Shown here piece by piece: positions 8,761 to 17,463 of a DNA stretch of 64,000 nucleotides. The DNA comes from Planctomycetota bacterium (GTDB lineage Bacteria; Planctomycetota; UBA1135; GCA-002686595), in assembly GCA_016779205.1 (NCBI GenBank), contig JADHOC010000022.1, positions 26,233 to 90,232 of the forward strand, read 5' to 3'. The position numbers and the translations under genes were made by a program. Below the pieces are notes generated by a model. The model had not been told where the DNA came from, made no database searches, and saw nothing but the letters and a program-made list of their open reading frames with translations. The first letter of the stretch is position 1; every line of letters starts with the position of its first letter.

Positions 8761-11700
8761 TCAGGGGCGCGATACGCCGAGGACCATCACCTGGCCAGCG
8801 GACGGGTCCGTGACGATCACGAGGTCGCCCGAGGCGACCACCTGCTCCACCGACTGGGCGCCCGTGAGCCATCCGGCGAAGACCGGCGCCGACGGGTTCG
8901 ACATGTCGAACGCGGCGACGGCGCCCGGACCCTCGAGGGCCGCCGCGAGGAACGGCACGCCGCCGGTCTCGCCCAGGGCGATGGAGACCGGCCGCACGCC
9001 GCTCATGGTCGCCGCGGCGCGCTGGGCGGAGGGGTCGAGGACGGCGGCCTGGCCCACGAGGCGCTGCCCCGTCTCCCAGAGCGGCGCACCGTCCGCGCCC
9101 CGGATGCCGATCGAGCGCGACCCGAAGGCGAGGAGCGCGTTGACGAGGCCGTCGCCGTCCGGGTCCGATCCGACGCTCGAGACCATGAGGTCTCCGGCGT
9201 CTGCGGCCTGCTGGAGCTCCAGGGCCGTGGGGAAGGTCATCGTGTCCAGGTTCAGGTCCCCGACGCGCACGCGCTCGTCGAACCCGGACCCCGAGCCAGG
9301 GGGCAGGACCCTGGCCACGCCGCCGTTGGCGAGGGCCACCCGGGTCTCTCCGCGATCCTCGAAGGTCAGCAGGTCCAGTGGCTGCACGAGGCCGTGGACC
9401 GGGAGGGGCTTCGGATCGAAGGGACCGGCGACGCTGGAGGCGTCGAGACCTTCCGGCTCCATCTCCACCACCGCGAAGGCCGTGGCGGGCCCACCGACGC
9501 CCGAGAGCACGCCGCTGCCCGGGGCGGCTGCCGCCAGGTCGAGCCCCGCGCCGTTGTCGAACGTCACGATGAGGCGGTCCCCCAGGGCGGCGAGCCCGCT
9601 GGCGCGGCCGCTGCCGCCCAGCCCCGCCTCCGAGAGGTCTGCGCGCAGCACCTTGCTCGCCGGGACCACCGGGACCGGCAGCCCCCCGAGCTGATCCGGC
9701 GGGGTGGACTCGAGCTGTGCCGAGACGGTCGCATAGTCCGCAGGGGACAGGCTCTGGAGGTTCGTCGCCGCGGACAGGTCGAGGGAGTAGACGCCGCGGA
9801 ACCCCTCGGGGTCGGCGGCGACCTCGAGGAGCGCGAGCCCACCGAAGGCCGGACCGTCAGACACGCAGAGCCCCTCGACCGCGTGGTCGGCGGCGTCGAG
9901 CACGAGGGCATACTCGCCCACCGTGTTGCCCGTGGCCGCGTCGACCTGCAGCAGCCGGATCACGGCCGACGCCGCCGAGGTCGTATCCGCCGCGGTATCG
10001 GGGTTGTCCAGGGGCAGCCGCGTGGCGGCGGTGAGGAGCCCCGAGACCCCGTCGTGGGCCAGGGCGCCGAAGCCCCCGAAGCGGCGCCCGAGGCCGAAGT
10101 CGAGGTTGGATCGGCGCGCGGCATACGCCGCGGGAAGGGTCGGGCTCCCGAGGGACCCGGGGGTCCCGGCCGGGACCAGGCGCCGGACCAGGGTCCCGGT
10201 CGCGTCGAACTCCCAGAGCCCGCAGCGCCGCGCATCCGCGAGCCAGAAGCCCCCGGAGGCCACGGCGGCCGCACCGCAGAACCGGGCGCCGAGCGCCGAC
10301 GCGCCGACCAGGTTGCCGCTCGTGTCCACGGTGGGCTCGTCCTGGAAGGCGAGCCCCGTGGAGGACGCGAAGAGGCTTGGCCGGCCCACCACCGGTGCCC
10401 CGGCCCCGCTGGAGAGCGGGAGCTCGGAGACCAGGGAGACGCCGCCGGTCTGGGGATCGACCTCCACGACCCGCACCCGGAGCTGCTGGTCAGGCGCCAC
10501 CATGGGAAGCTCCAGGGAGAGGTCCCCGTCCAGATCCACGGGGGCCAGGACCGGCCCGGCGCCGTCGATCACGGTGGCTCTAACCCGGCCGCCACCTGCG
10601 TCCACGGCCGCGACGATTCCGGTGAAGCCGCCCACCTCAACGTCGTCCCCCGCGGCCGTCGTGAGCTGCGCGGGCGGCGCGCTCCACTGGACGCGCTGGC
10701 CGCTGGCGAAGGCGCCGGCCTGGAAGGTCCCCCACTCACGGTCGGCGAGGGGCAAGCACTGGGTCGCGAGCTCCTCGACGGTGTCCACGATCACGAGGGC
10801 GTCGTTCTCCGGGCAGGCGACCCACGCGCGCGTCCCGTCGGCGCTCAGGGCGACCGCGCGGGGAGTGAGCTCGAGGGAGGCGAGGGGGGAGCCGCCGTCG
10901 AACCACCGCACGCCCGCCGCCTCGAGGACCGCCTCATCCCCGTCGAAGGCCGTGAAGGGGATCGGGGCGACGTCCGTCGACGGGTTCAGCAAGGACGGTC
11001 CGCCGGGGGGGACCCGGAAGATCGTCACGTATCCGAGGCCCTCGCCTCCCCCGACAAAGGGGGGGTCACCCGCGCAGGCCACCGCCACCACCAGGCCGTC
11101 GGCCGTCACGTCGATCCCGACGGGGTTGGACCCCACCGACGAGGTGGCCAGCTGCGACGCGAGGGTCAGGGGGTCGATGAACTGAACCCGCCCGGGGTAC
11201 TCGATGGTCTCGCCACTCCAGGTGACCACCACTGACCCCGAGGCCCCGCAGTCCACGTCGAGGGGCGGTCCAGGGATGTACCCGAGCGAGGGCGGAGGAG
11301 CGCTGATGCTCCCGACCGGGATCGGCTTGGTGGGATCGGTCAGGTCGAAGACCGTGACCTCCTCGAGGACGGGGTCGATGATGAACACCCGCGCGGTGGC
11401 GGGGTGGTAGGCCGACCGGAGCGCGCGGCCGCTGCCGCCAAGGTCGATCGTGGAGAGCACGGTCGGGGCAAGCTGGAGCCGCGGCGCATCGACCGTGACC
11501 GTCACCGAGTCGGACCCGAGGGTCGCCCCACCGGCGGAGAGGCCGCTGGCCACGAACTCGAGGTCACCGCCGATGTCCGGGGCCAGGAAGCTGATGGCCC
11601 CGTCCGGCCCGCCCGGGACGTCCTCGAGCTGCACCGGGGCGCCGGTGACCTGGGTCCACTGGAAGGATGCCACGCCGTCTCCCTCGACGACGGAGGCCTC

Positions 11701-11859
11701 GAGGCTGACCCTCGACCGGGACAACGTGGACACGTCCTCCCCGGCGAAGACCGTCGCGGGGGACGGCCCTCCACCATCTCCACCCCCGCCGCCACAGGCC
11801 GCGAGGAGGCCGCCGAGCCCGGCGAGGAGGAGAAACTGGTTCGTGCGGTGGTCCAGCAT
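8761..11859 (-). CDS. Large beta-propeller lipoprotein, choice-of-anchor-I-like
   Basis: A 1032-residue predicted lipoprotein (LLLAGLGGLLAACGGGGG; lipobox Cys at ~22 followed by a Gly-rich linker). Residues ~38-125 look like a PKD/Ig-type domain (SFQWTQVTGAPVQLED). The rest is a WD/YVTN-like beta-propeller surface protein with repeated strands such as TVFDLTDPTKPIPVG, AWVACPENDALVIVDTV and AAFDMSNPSAPVFAGW. The segment LDTMTFPTALELQQ, then a DGDGLVN block and GSRSIGIRGADGAPLWETG, follows the order seen in choice-of-anchor-I proteins (related to alkaline phosphatase-like surface proteins). The catalytic function, if any, is unknown. It stands alone, divergent from the D-threonine aldolase gene with 90 bp between starts. 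On the minus strand TAGGGT lies about 13 bp before the ATG and could be a -10 element. Confidence 0.75.
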   Translation of the reverse strand: MLDHRTNQFLLLAGLGGLLAACGGGGGDGGGPSPATVFAGEDVSTLSRSRVSLEASVVEGDGVASFQWTQVTGAPVQLEDVPGGPDGAISFLAPDIGGDLEFVASGLSAGGATLGSDSVTVTVDAPRLQLAPTVLSTIDLGGSGRALRSAYHPATARVFIIDPVLEEVTVFDLTDPTKPIPVGSISAPPPSLGYIPGPPLDVDCGASGSVVVTWSGETIEYPGRVQFIDPLTLASQLATSSVGSNPVGIDVTADGLVVAVACAGDPPFVGGGEGLGYVTIFRVPPGGPSLLNPSTDVAPIPFTAFDGDEAVLEAAGVRWFDGGSPLASLELTPRAVALSADGTRAWVACPENDALVIVDTVEELATQCLPLADREWGTFQAGAFASGQRVQWSAPPAQLTTAAGDDVEVGGFTGIVAAVDAGGGRVRATVIDGAGPVLAPVDLDGDLSLELPMVAPDQQLRVRVVEVDPQTGGVSLVSELPLSSGAGAPVVGRPSLFASSTGLAFQDEPTVDTSGNLVGASALGARFCGAAAVASGGFWLADARRCGLWEFDATGTLVRRLVPAGTPGSLGSPTLPAAYAARRSNLDFGLGRRFGGFGALAHDGVSGLLTAATRLPLDNPDTAADTTSAASAVIRLLQVDAATGNTVGEYALVLDAADHAVEGLCVSDGPAFGGLALLEVAADPEGFRGVYSLDLSAATNLQSLSPADYATVSAQLESTPPDQLGGLPVPVVPASKVLRADLSEAGLGGSGRASGLAALGDRLIVTFDNGAGLDLAAAAPGSGVLSGVGGPATAFAVVEMEPEGLDASSVAGPFDPKPLPVHGLVQPLDLLTFEDRGETRVALANGGVARVLPPGSGSGFDERVRVGDLNLDTMTFPTALELQQAADAGDLMVSSVGSDPDGDGLVNALLAFGSRSIGIRGADGAPLWETGQRLVGQAAVLDPSAQRAAATMSGVRPVSIALGETGGVPFLAAALEGPGAVAAFDMSNPSAPVFAGWLTGAQSVEQVVASGDLVIVTDPSAGQVMVLGVSRP

Positions 11860-11949
11860 TCGTTCGCCGTAACCCTATCCCGTCCAGTGCGGCGAGTGTA
11901 TCCATGGGGGATATATGACAGCGACGGCCTCGGTCGCCGCCTGACGTCC

Positions 11950-13083
11950 ATGGCTGCCCCCCTCCCCGCTCCGCTGGAGCCCGGCCTCGAAGGCCGCATC
12001 CTCACGCCCGCGCTCCTGGTCGACCTCGGGGCCGCGAGGCGGAACATCGAGGCGGTCCTGCGGCTCACGGCGGGGCCCGCGCGCTGGCGGCCCCACGTGA
12101 AGACCGCGAAGATCCCCGAGGTGCTCGCGCTCTACGCGAGGGCGGGCATCAGGCGGTTCAAGTGCGCCACCGCCCGGGAGGCCGACGTGCTCGCCGGGGT
12201 GCTGGAGGCCGAGTCCACCCCCTCCGGGGACATCCTCCTCGCTCACCACCTGTACGGCCGCGGCCTCGACCGGCTCGCCGAGCTGACCGCCCGCTGGCCT
12301 GGTGTCTCATTCTCGACCCTGGTGGAGTCCGTGGACCAGGTGGCGGAGCTCCCGCCCGGCCCAGGTGTCTTCATCGACGTGGACCTCGGGATGGGCCGCA
12401 CCGGGATCGGGATCGGCGAGGGCGACGAGATCCGCGCCATCGCGAGGGCCGCGGGCGACCGCTTCCGGGGCCTCCACGCCTACGACGGGCACCGGCACGA
12501 GGCCGACCTCGACGAGCGCGCTCGCCTGATCCACGCCTCCTACGACGAGCTGGTCTCGCTGGCTGGCTCCCTCCGCGACGCGGACCTCGCGCCCTCCGAG
12601 GTCATCACCGCGGGCACCCCGGCGTTCCCCGCAGCCCTCAAGCACGTGGGCCTGGCCACCCTGCCCGGGTCCGTCCACCGCGTCTCCCCCGGCACGGTGG
12701 TCTACCACGACCTGCGATCCGTGGAGCAGCTCCCCGACCTCGAGGCCGAGTTCGCCGCCACCGTCCTGACTCGGGTCGCGAGCCTCCCCGGCACGGACCG
12801 CGTGACCTGCGACGCGGGTTCCAAGTCCGTCGAAGGCACGGGCCCTGATCGGATCGCCGAGGTCGTGGACCACGGGCACCTGAAGGCCATCAGCCAGAGC
12901 GAGGAGCACACCGTCCTGATGGCCGAGGGCGGAGAGCGCCCGGAGCGCGGCGCCCTGCTGCGGCTGATCCCGGGTCACGTCTGCCCCACCGTCAACCTCG
13001 CCACCCACGCCCTCCTGGTCGAGGACGGCAGGCTCATCGAGCGGGTCGAGGTGGCCGCCCGCGGCCACGAGGCCCTCGCCTGA
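11950..13083 (+). CDS. D-threonine aldolase / DSD1-family PLP enzyme
   Basis: A 377-residue enzyme of the alanine-racemase-N fold (type III). The ATG at 11950 (MAAPLPAPLE) was chosen; the frame extends upstream into the divergent gene without a better start. The PLP lysine is K51 in RPHVKTAKIPEV. Further hallmarks are DVDLGMGRTGI, YDGHRHEADLDER, the phosphate-binding ITAGTPAFPAAL, LPGSVHRVSPGTVVYHD, CDAGSKSVEG, and the metal-binding C-terminal IPGHVCPTVNLATH typical of metal-activated D-threonine aldolases (EC 4.1.2.42) and D-serine dehydratases (EC 4.3.1.18). Which of the two activities applies cannot be settled by eye. A nitrilase gene follows after 17 bp, so the pair probably forms an operon for nitrogen-containing small molecules. 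Confidence 0.88.
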   Translation: MAAPLPAPLEPGLEGRILTPALLVDLGAARRNIEAVLRLTAGPARWRPHVKTAKIPEVLALYARAGIRRFKCATAREADVLAGVLEAESTPSGDILLAHHLYGRGLDRLAELTARWPGVSFSTLVESVDQVAELPPGPGVFIDVDLGMGRTGIGIGEGDEIRAIARAAGDRFRGLHAYDGHRHEADLDERARLIHASYDELVSLAGSLRDADLAPSEVITAGTPAFPAALKHVGLATLPGSVHRVSPGTVVYHDLRSVEQLPDLEAEFAATVLTRVASLPGTDRVTCDAGSKSVEGTGPDRIAEVVDHGHLKAISQSEEHTVLMAEGGERPERGALLRLIPGHVCPTVNLATHALLVEDGRLIERVEVAARGHEALA

Positions 13084-13100
13084 CCCCCACAGCTCCCACC

Positions 13101-14030
13101 ATGCCCAACGCTCCCTACAGGGCCGCGGTCGTCCAGGCGGCCCCGGCAGCCCTCGACCTCGAGGGCACCCTCGAACGCGTGGACGAGCTCACCGGCCGCG
13201 CCGCCTCGGAGGGGGCCTCCCTCGTCGTCTTCCCCGAGGCCTTCGTCGGGGGCTACCCCAAGGGCGTCGACTTCGGCGTCCGGCTGGGCACCCGAAGTGA
13301 GGCCGGGCGCGCCGCCTTCGAGCGCTACCACGCGGGGGCCGTGGAGGTCCCGGGGCCCGCGGTGGACCGCCTCGGCGGGATCGCCGCGCGGCACGGTGTG
13401 GAGCTCGTCATCGGCGTCGTGGAGCGGGACGGAGGAACCCTCTACTGCACGGTGCTCTTCGTCGGACCGGGCGGCGAGCTGCGCGGCAAGCACCGCAAGC
13501 TCGTCCCCACGGCCCTGGAGCGCTGCGTCTGGGGCCGCGGCGACGCCTCCACCCTGACGGTCGTGGACTCGCCCCGCGGCAAGATCGGCGCGGCGATCTG
13601 CTGGGAGAACTACATGCCCCTCATGCGGGCCGCCCTCTTCGAGAGGGGCACCGAGGTCTACTGCGCACCGACGGTGGACGACCGTGACGTGTGGCAGGCC
13701 ACCATGCGCCACGTGGCCGTGGAGGGCCGCTGCCACGTCCTCGCGGCCTGCCAGCACATGCGTGGCCGCGACCTCCACCCCGACCTCGGCGGCGGCCAGG
13801 TCGCGCCCGATGAGGTCCTGATCCGAGGCGGCAGCGTCATCGTCGATCCGTTCGGAGAGGTGCTCGCTGGCCCGGTCTTCGAGGAGGACGCCGTGCTCGT
13901 GGCCGAGGTCGATCCCGGCGCCGTGATCCGCGGCCGCTTCGACCTCGACGTCGCCGGCCACTACGCGAGGCCCGACGTGTTCGAGCTGCGCGTGCTGCCC
14001 ACCCCTGGCGACCGCACGTCCGCCGAGTAG
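13101..14030 (+). CDS. Nitrilase / carbon-nitrogen hydrolase
   Basis: A 309-residue member of branch 1 (true nitrilases) of the nitrilase superfamily, hydrolysing R-CN to carboxylate and ammonia (EC 3.5.5.1). The catalytic triad is E46 (FPEAFVGGYPKG), K133 (GKHRKLVPT) and C167 (AICWENYMPLMR). The CWENYMP context is typical of real nitrilases rather than amidases. Length matches the family. It lies 17 bp downstream of the D-threonine aldolase-like gene. Natural substrates might be plant- or algae-derived nitriles or cyano-amino acids; this is only inference from the neighbour. Confidence 0.93.
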   Translation: MPNAPYRAAVVQAAPAALDLEGTLERVDELTGRAASEGASLVVFPEAFVGGYPKGVDFGVRLGTRSEAGRAAFERYHAGAVEVPGPAVDRLGGIAARHGVELVIGVVERDGGTLYCTVLFVGPGGELRGKHRKLVPTALERCVWGRGDASTLTVVDSPRGKIGAAICWENYMPLMRAALFERGTEVYCAPTVDDRDVWQATMRHVAVEGRCHVLAACQHMRGRDLHPDLGGGQVAPDEVLIRGGSVIVDPFGEVLAGPVFEEDAVLVAEVDPGAVIRGRFDLDVAGHYARPDVFELRVLPTPGDRTSAE

Positions 14031-14094
14031 GGCGACGGAGCCTCGTCCCAGGCGGGGACGAAACCCGCCCCACAGCCCGTAGCAGGCGGTCGCC

Positions 14095-14124
14095 TTGCTT
14101 TGATGCGGTGCGCGGACCTAGCAT
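14095..14124 (+). promoter_or_regulatory. Candidate sigma-70-type promoter for the CBS-domain gene
   Basis: TTGCTT (14095-14100) and TAGCAT (14119-14124) are separated by 18 bp, matching the -35/-10 consensus at 4 of 6 positions each. The -10 lies about 63 bp before the ATG of the CBS-domain gene. The leader between holds a 7-bp hairpin (TTCGCCG at 14131-14137 with CGGCGAA at 14146-14152) and a GAGGAG ribosome site at 14174. Unverified experimentally. Confidence 0.45.
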
Positions 14125-14186
14125 CGAGTGTTCGCCGTCGCCGAGCGGCGAAGCTCACCTACAACTCAAACAGCGAGGAGTCCGCC

Positions 14187-14603
14187 ATGCTGCGTTCTGT
14201 CGAAGCCGAGGATCACATGACCCGGTCACCAGTGACCCTGAGTCCGGAGACCCACATCTTCGAGGCCATCCGAGCGCTCACCGAGCGCAGCATCTCCGGC
14301 GCCACGGTCCTCGACGACGACGGCAACGTGGTGGGGGTCATCTCCGAGATGGACTGCCTCCAGGCGGTGCTCAGCGGCACCTACCACGGCGAGGCCGGGG
14401 GCACCGTGGCCGACATCATGACCACCGAGGTGGAGTCGGTGGAGGTCGGCGCCAGCGTCGTGGACGTGGCTCAGAAGCTCATCGACGGTCACCGACGCCG
14501 CTTCCCTGTGGTCAAGGAGGGCAAGTTCGTCGGGCAGGTCTCCTGCCGCTCGATCCTGCGGGCGGTGACGGCGTTCGCCAGGACGGAGGCGCCGACGGAC
14601 TGA
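14187..14603 (+). CDS. Tandem CBS-domain protein
   Basis: A 138-residue stand-alone pair of CBS domains: domain 1 about residues 8-62 (VTLSPETHIFEAIRALTERSI then VVGVISEMDCLQAV) and domain 2 about 74-128 (DIMTTEVESVEVGASVVDVA then RRFPVVKEGKFVGQVS). Such two-domain (Bateman module) proteins usually sense adenine nucleotides or S-adenosylmethionine; no effector domain is attached. The ATG at 14187 is preceded by GAGGAG at a 7-bp distance, which decides the start over an upstream in-frame ATG at 14100. It is convergent with the formate dehydrogenase operon; no functional link is evident. Confidence 0.9.
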   Translation: MLRSVEAEDHMTRSPVTLSPETHIFEAIRALTERSISGATVLDDDGNVVGVISEMDCLQAVLSGTYHGEAGGTVADIMTTEVESVEVGASVVDVAQKLIDGHRRRFPVVKEGKFVGQVSCRSILRAVTAFARTEAPTD

Positions 14604-14631
14604 GCCCGCCGGCCCGCCCCCTCGCCTCCGC

Positions 14632-17460
14632 TCAGGCGGGGGCGTCGACGCCGTAGAAGGTCCCGGGGAACAGCCCCTCGCGGACCTCCCCCTCCTCGAC
14701 CTTGCGGACCTCCGCGGCGCAGACCTTGTACTCCGCTGTGTCGGTCACCGGGTCGCCGGCGTCGTTCGTGATCACGTTGGCCCGCGCCTCGAAGAAGTGC
14801 AGGGGCATCCAGATGCAGCGCGGCTGCACCTGACGGGAGTAGAGCGCGCGGACCTGGATGGAGCCGCGCCGGGTCGAAATCTCGACCAGGTCTCGGTCCT
14901 CGATGCCGCGCTTCTTCGCGTCCCGCGGGTGCATCTCCACCCACGCCTCGGACTGCTTCGCGTCGAGGCCGGACTCACGCCGGGTCTGCGTCGCGCAGTT
15001 GTAGTGGTAGAGGGTCCGCCCCGTGGAGAGCAGCAGGCCGTAGTCCTCGTCCGGGAGCTCCGCCGGCGGCCGATAGTCCACGGCCTGGAAGAGGCCCTTG
15101 CCCCGCAGGATCCCCTCCTCATGGAGGAAGGTCGTCCCCGGGTGCTCCGGGCTCGGGCAGGGCCACTGGAGCCCGGTCTTGGGGAGCTCCACCGTGGCGT
15201 CGAGGCGCGCGTGGCTGATCCCTGAGAATTTGTCGGCGTCCCGCGCGAGCTCGTCGTAGACCTCGGCCGGGGAGTCGAAGCTCCAATCCGCGCCGCTCGC
15301 GTTGGCGAGATCGATCAGGATGCGCCAGTCCTCGCGCGCCTCGCCCGGCGGCTCGACCGCCTTGCGCACGCGCTGGACGCGGCGCTCGGAGTTCGTGAAG
15401 ACTCCCTCCTTCTCGGCGAAGACCGAGGCGGGGAAGACCACGTCAGCGAAGCGGCAGGTCTCGTTGAAGAAGGCGTCCTGCACGACGACGAACTCGGCGG
15501 CGTTCATGCCCTTCTCGAGCTCCATGCAGTTCGGCTCGGAGAGGACCACGTCCTCCCCCATGACGAAGAGGCCTTTGATGCTCTTGCCCACCTCCTTCAT
15601 CATCACGTTGAGGTTCAGCCCCGGCTCGGAGGGGAAGGTCGTCCCCCAGGCCTCCTCGTACCTCGCGTGGGCCTCGGGGTCGTCGACCCGCTGGTAGCCC
15701 GGGAGGAAGATCGGGGTCGCGCCGGCGTCGTTGGCGCCCTGGACGTTGTTCTGTCCGCGCAGCGGGTTCATCCCCGAGGAGGGCTTGCCCAGGTGCCCGG
15801 TCATGAGCACGAGGTTGGCGAGGGCGTAGACGTTGTCCGTGCCGTGCGTGTGCTCGGTGATCCCGAGGGTGTAGTAGATCCCGGCCTTCTCCGTGGTCGC
15901 GTACTTGCGCGCGACCCAGCGGATGTCCTCGGCGGAGATCCCCGTGTGCTCCTCCGCCGCCTCGGGCGAGTAGCGCTTCACGGTCTCCCGCACCGCCTCG
16001 AAGCCCTCGGTGTTCTCGGCCACGAAGGCCTCGTCCACGAGCCCCTCCTCGCAGATCACGTGGGCCATGGCGTTCAAGAGCCAGACGTCGCATCCCGGCT
16101 TCAGCTGGAGGTGCTTCTCCGCGATGGTCGACATCCAGATCTTGCGCGGATCCGCGACCACCATGGTCGCGCCGCGCCGCACGGCCCGCTTCATCTCCAT
16201 GGCGATGATCGGGTGCGCCTCGCTCGTGTTGCTCCCGATCACGAACAGGAAGTCCGCGTTACGGATCTCCCCGATCGAGTTCGTCATCGCGCCCGCTCCG
16301 AAGGTGGTGACCAGACCGGCCACCGTCGGAGCGTGTCATGTCGCTGCACACTGATGGATGTTGTTCGTCTTGAACACCGCCCGGGAGAGCTTCTGCACGA
16401 GGTAGTTCTCCTCCATCGTGCAGCGCGAGGAGCTGACGAAGCCCAGCGCGTTGGCTCCGTGCCGGTCACTCACCCCGTGCAGGCCAGCCGCGGCCACGGA
16501 GAGGGCGTTCTCCCAGCTCGTGGGCACCAGCTCCCCCGCCTCGTTCCGAACGAGCGGGCTCGTGATGCGATCCTCGTGGTGGATGAAGTCGTAGGCGAAG
16601 CGGCCCTTGACGCACAGGTTGCCGTCGTTCGTCGTGGTGCCCGCGGGCGGGCTCGTGACCTTCACAACCTCACCGCGCCCGTCGTTGCCGTCGGGGTCCA
16701 CGTTCAGGTCGAGCTGGCAGCCGACGCCGCAGAAGTTGCAGGTGCTGCGGACCTTGGTCAGCTCGCGCTCGGGCTTCGCCTCGCGGGTCAGGGGCATCTT
16801 CTCCCCCATGGCGCCCGTCGGGCACACGTCGACGCAGCCGCCGCACATCTCGCAGGTGGTGTCCAGCAGGGACAGGTTGTCCGCCGTGGCGATGGTGGTC
16901 TCGGCGCCGCGGCCCGCGAGGCTGATGGCGCTGACGCCCTCGACCTCCTCGCAGTAGCGCGTGCAGCGCGCGCAGGAGATGCAGGTGTCGGCGTTGAAGT
17001 GGATGTACGGGTTGCGGTCGGCGTCCCGGTTGTCGCGGAGGGACTCCATGAAGCCCCAGTCCCTCGGCGCCTCGTAGCGCGCCGCCATCTCCAAGAGCTG
17101 GTTCGGCGCCCCGCGCTCGGCGACCTCGGGGTCCTGGGGGTGGTCGGTGAGGTAGAGCGCGAAGAGGGTCTTGCGGTGCCGGTCGACGCGCTCGGTCTCC
17201 GTGCGGACCTCGGCCCCGTCCTGGGCGGGCGTCTTGCAGGCGGGCAGCAGGCGGCGCTGCCCCTCCACCTCAACGAGGCATGTCCGGCACGCGCCGGCGG
17301 GCTCGAGGCGCGGATCGTGGCACAGGGTCGGGATCTCGACGCCCGCGCGCTGGGCGACCTCGAGGATCGTCTCGCCCGCCTGGAACGCCATCTCCCGCCC
17401 GTCCAGCTGGATGGACCTGGGAGCCCGCTTGGGCAGGTCAGCTTCGCTTCGCTCGATCAT
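14632..17460 (-). CDS. fdhA: Formate dehydrogenase alpha subunit, selenoprotein (in-frame UGA = Sec375)
   Basis: One 942-codon gene interrupted by a TGA at 16336-16338 that I read as selenocysteine. The order of domains is that of NAD-linked FDH catalytic subunits with a NuoG-like N-terminus: 2Fe-2S ferredoxin domain (C47, C58, C61, C75), two 4Fe-4S clusters (C160/163/166/170 and C203/206/209/213), and the molybdopterin-oxidoreductase 4Fe-4S motif (C241, C244, C248, C283). The catalytic segment is NNIHQCAAT-U-HAPTVAGL, and the C-terminal molybdopterin-dinucleotide-binding domain contains STGRTLYHYN and MPLHFFEA. The UGA falls exactly where FDHs carry Cys or Sec (compare RV-U-HGPSV in E. coli FdhF), the frame is kept on both sides, and a SECIS hairpin follows. 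Product: formate to CO2 with electrons passed to FdhB/NAD+. It starts 3 bp after fdhB. Gene callers will split it into two ORFs (16336-17460 and 14632-16323). Confidence 0.93.
16295..16338 (-). promoter_or_regulatory. SECIS element and UGA selenocysteine codon in fdhA
   Basis: Read on the minus strand, UGA (16338-16336) is followed by a two-part hairpin. The lower stem GCTCCGA (16332-16326) pairs with TCGGAGC (16301-16295), and the upper stem GGTGGCC (16324-16318) pairs with GGTCACC (16312-16306) with one G-U. The apical loop is GGTCT. The E. coli fdhF SECIS also has its apical stem 11 nt after UGA and a GGUCU loop that binds SelB, so both position and loop agree. This is direct sequence evidence that the stop codon is recoded. 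Confidence 0.9.
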
Positions 17461-17463
17461 CTG

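Noticed and set aside
14632..17460. Formate dehydrogenase alpha subunit as two separate genes or a pseudogene
   Set aside because: The break is a single in-frame TGA at the catalytic Sec/Cys site with a SECIS hairpin; there is no frameshift and both halves are complete and well conserved.
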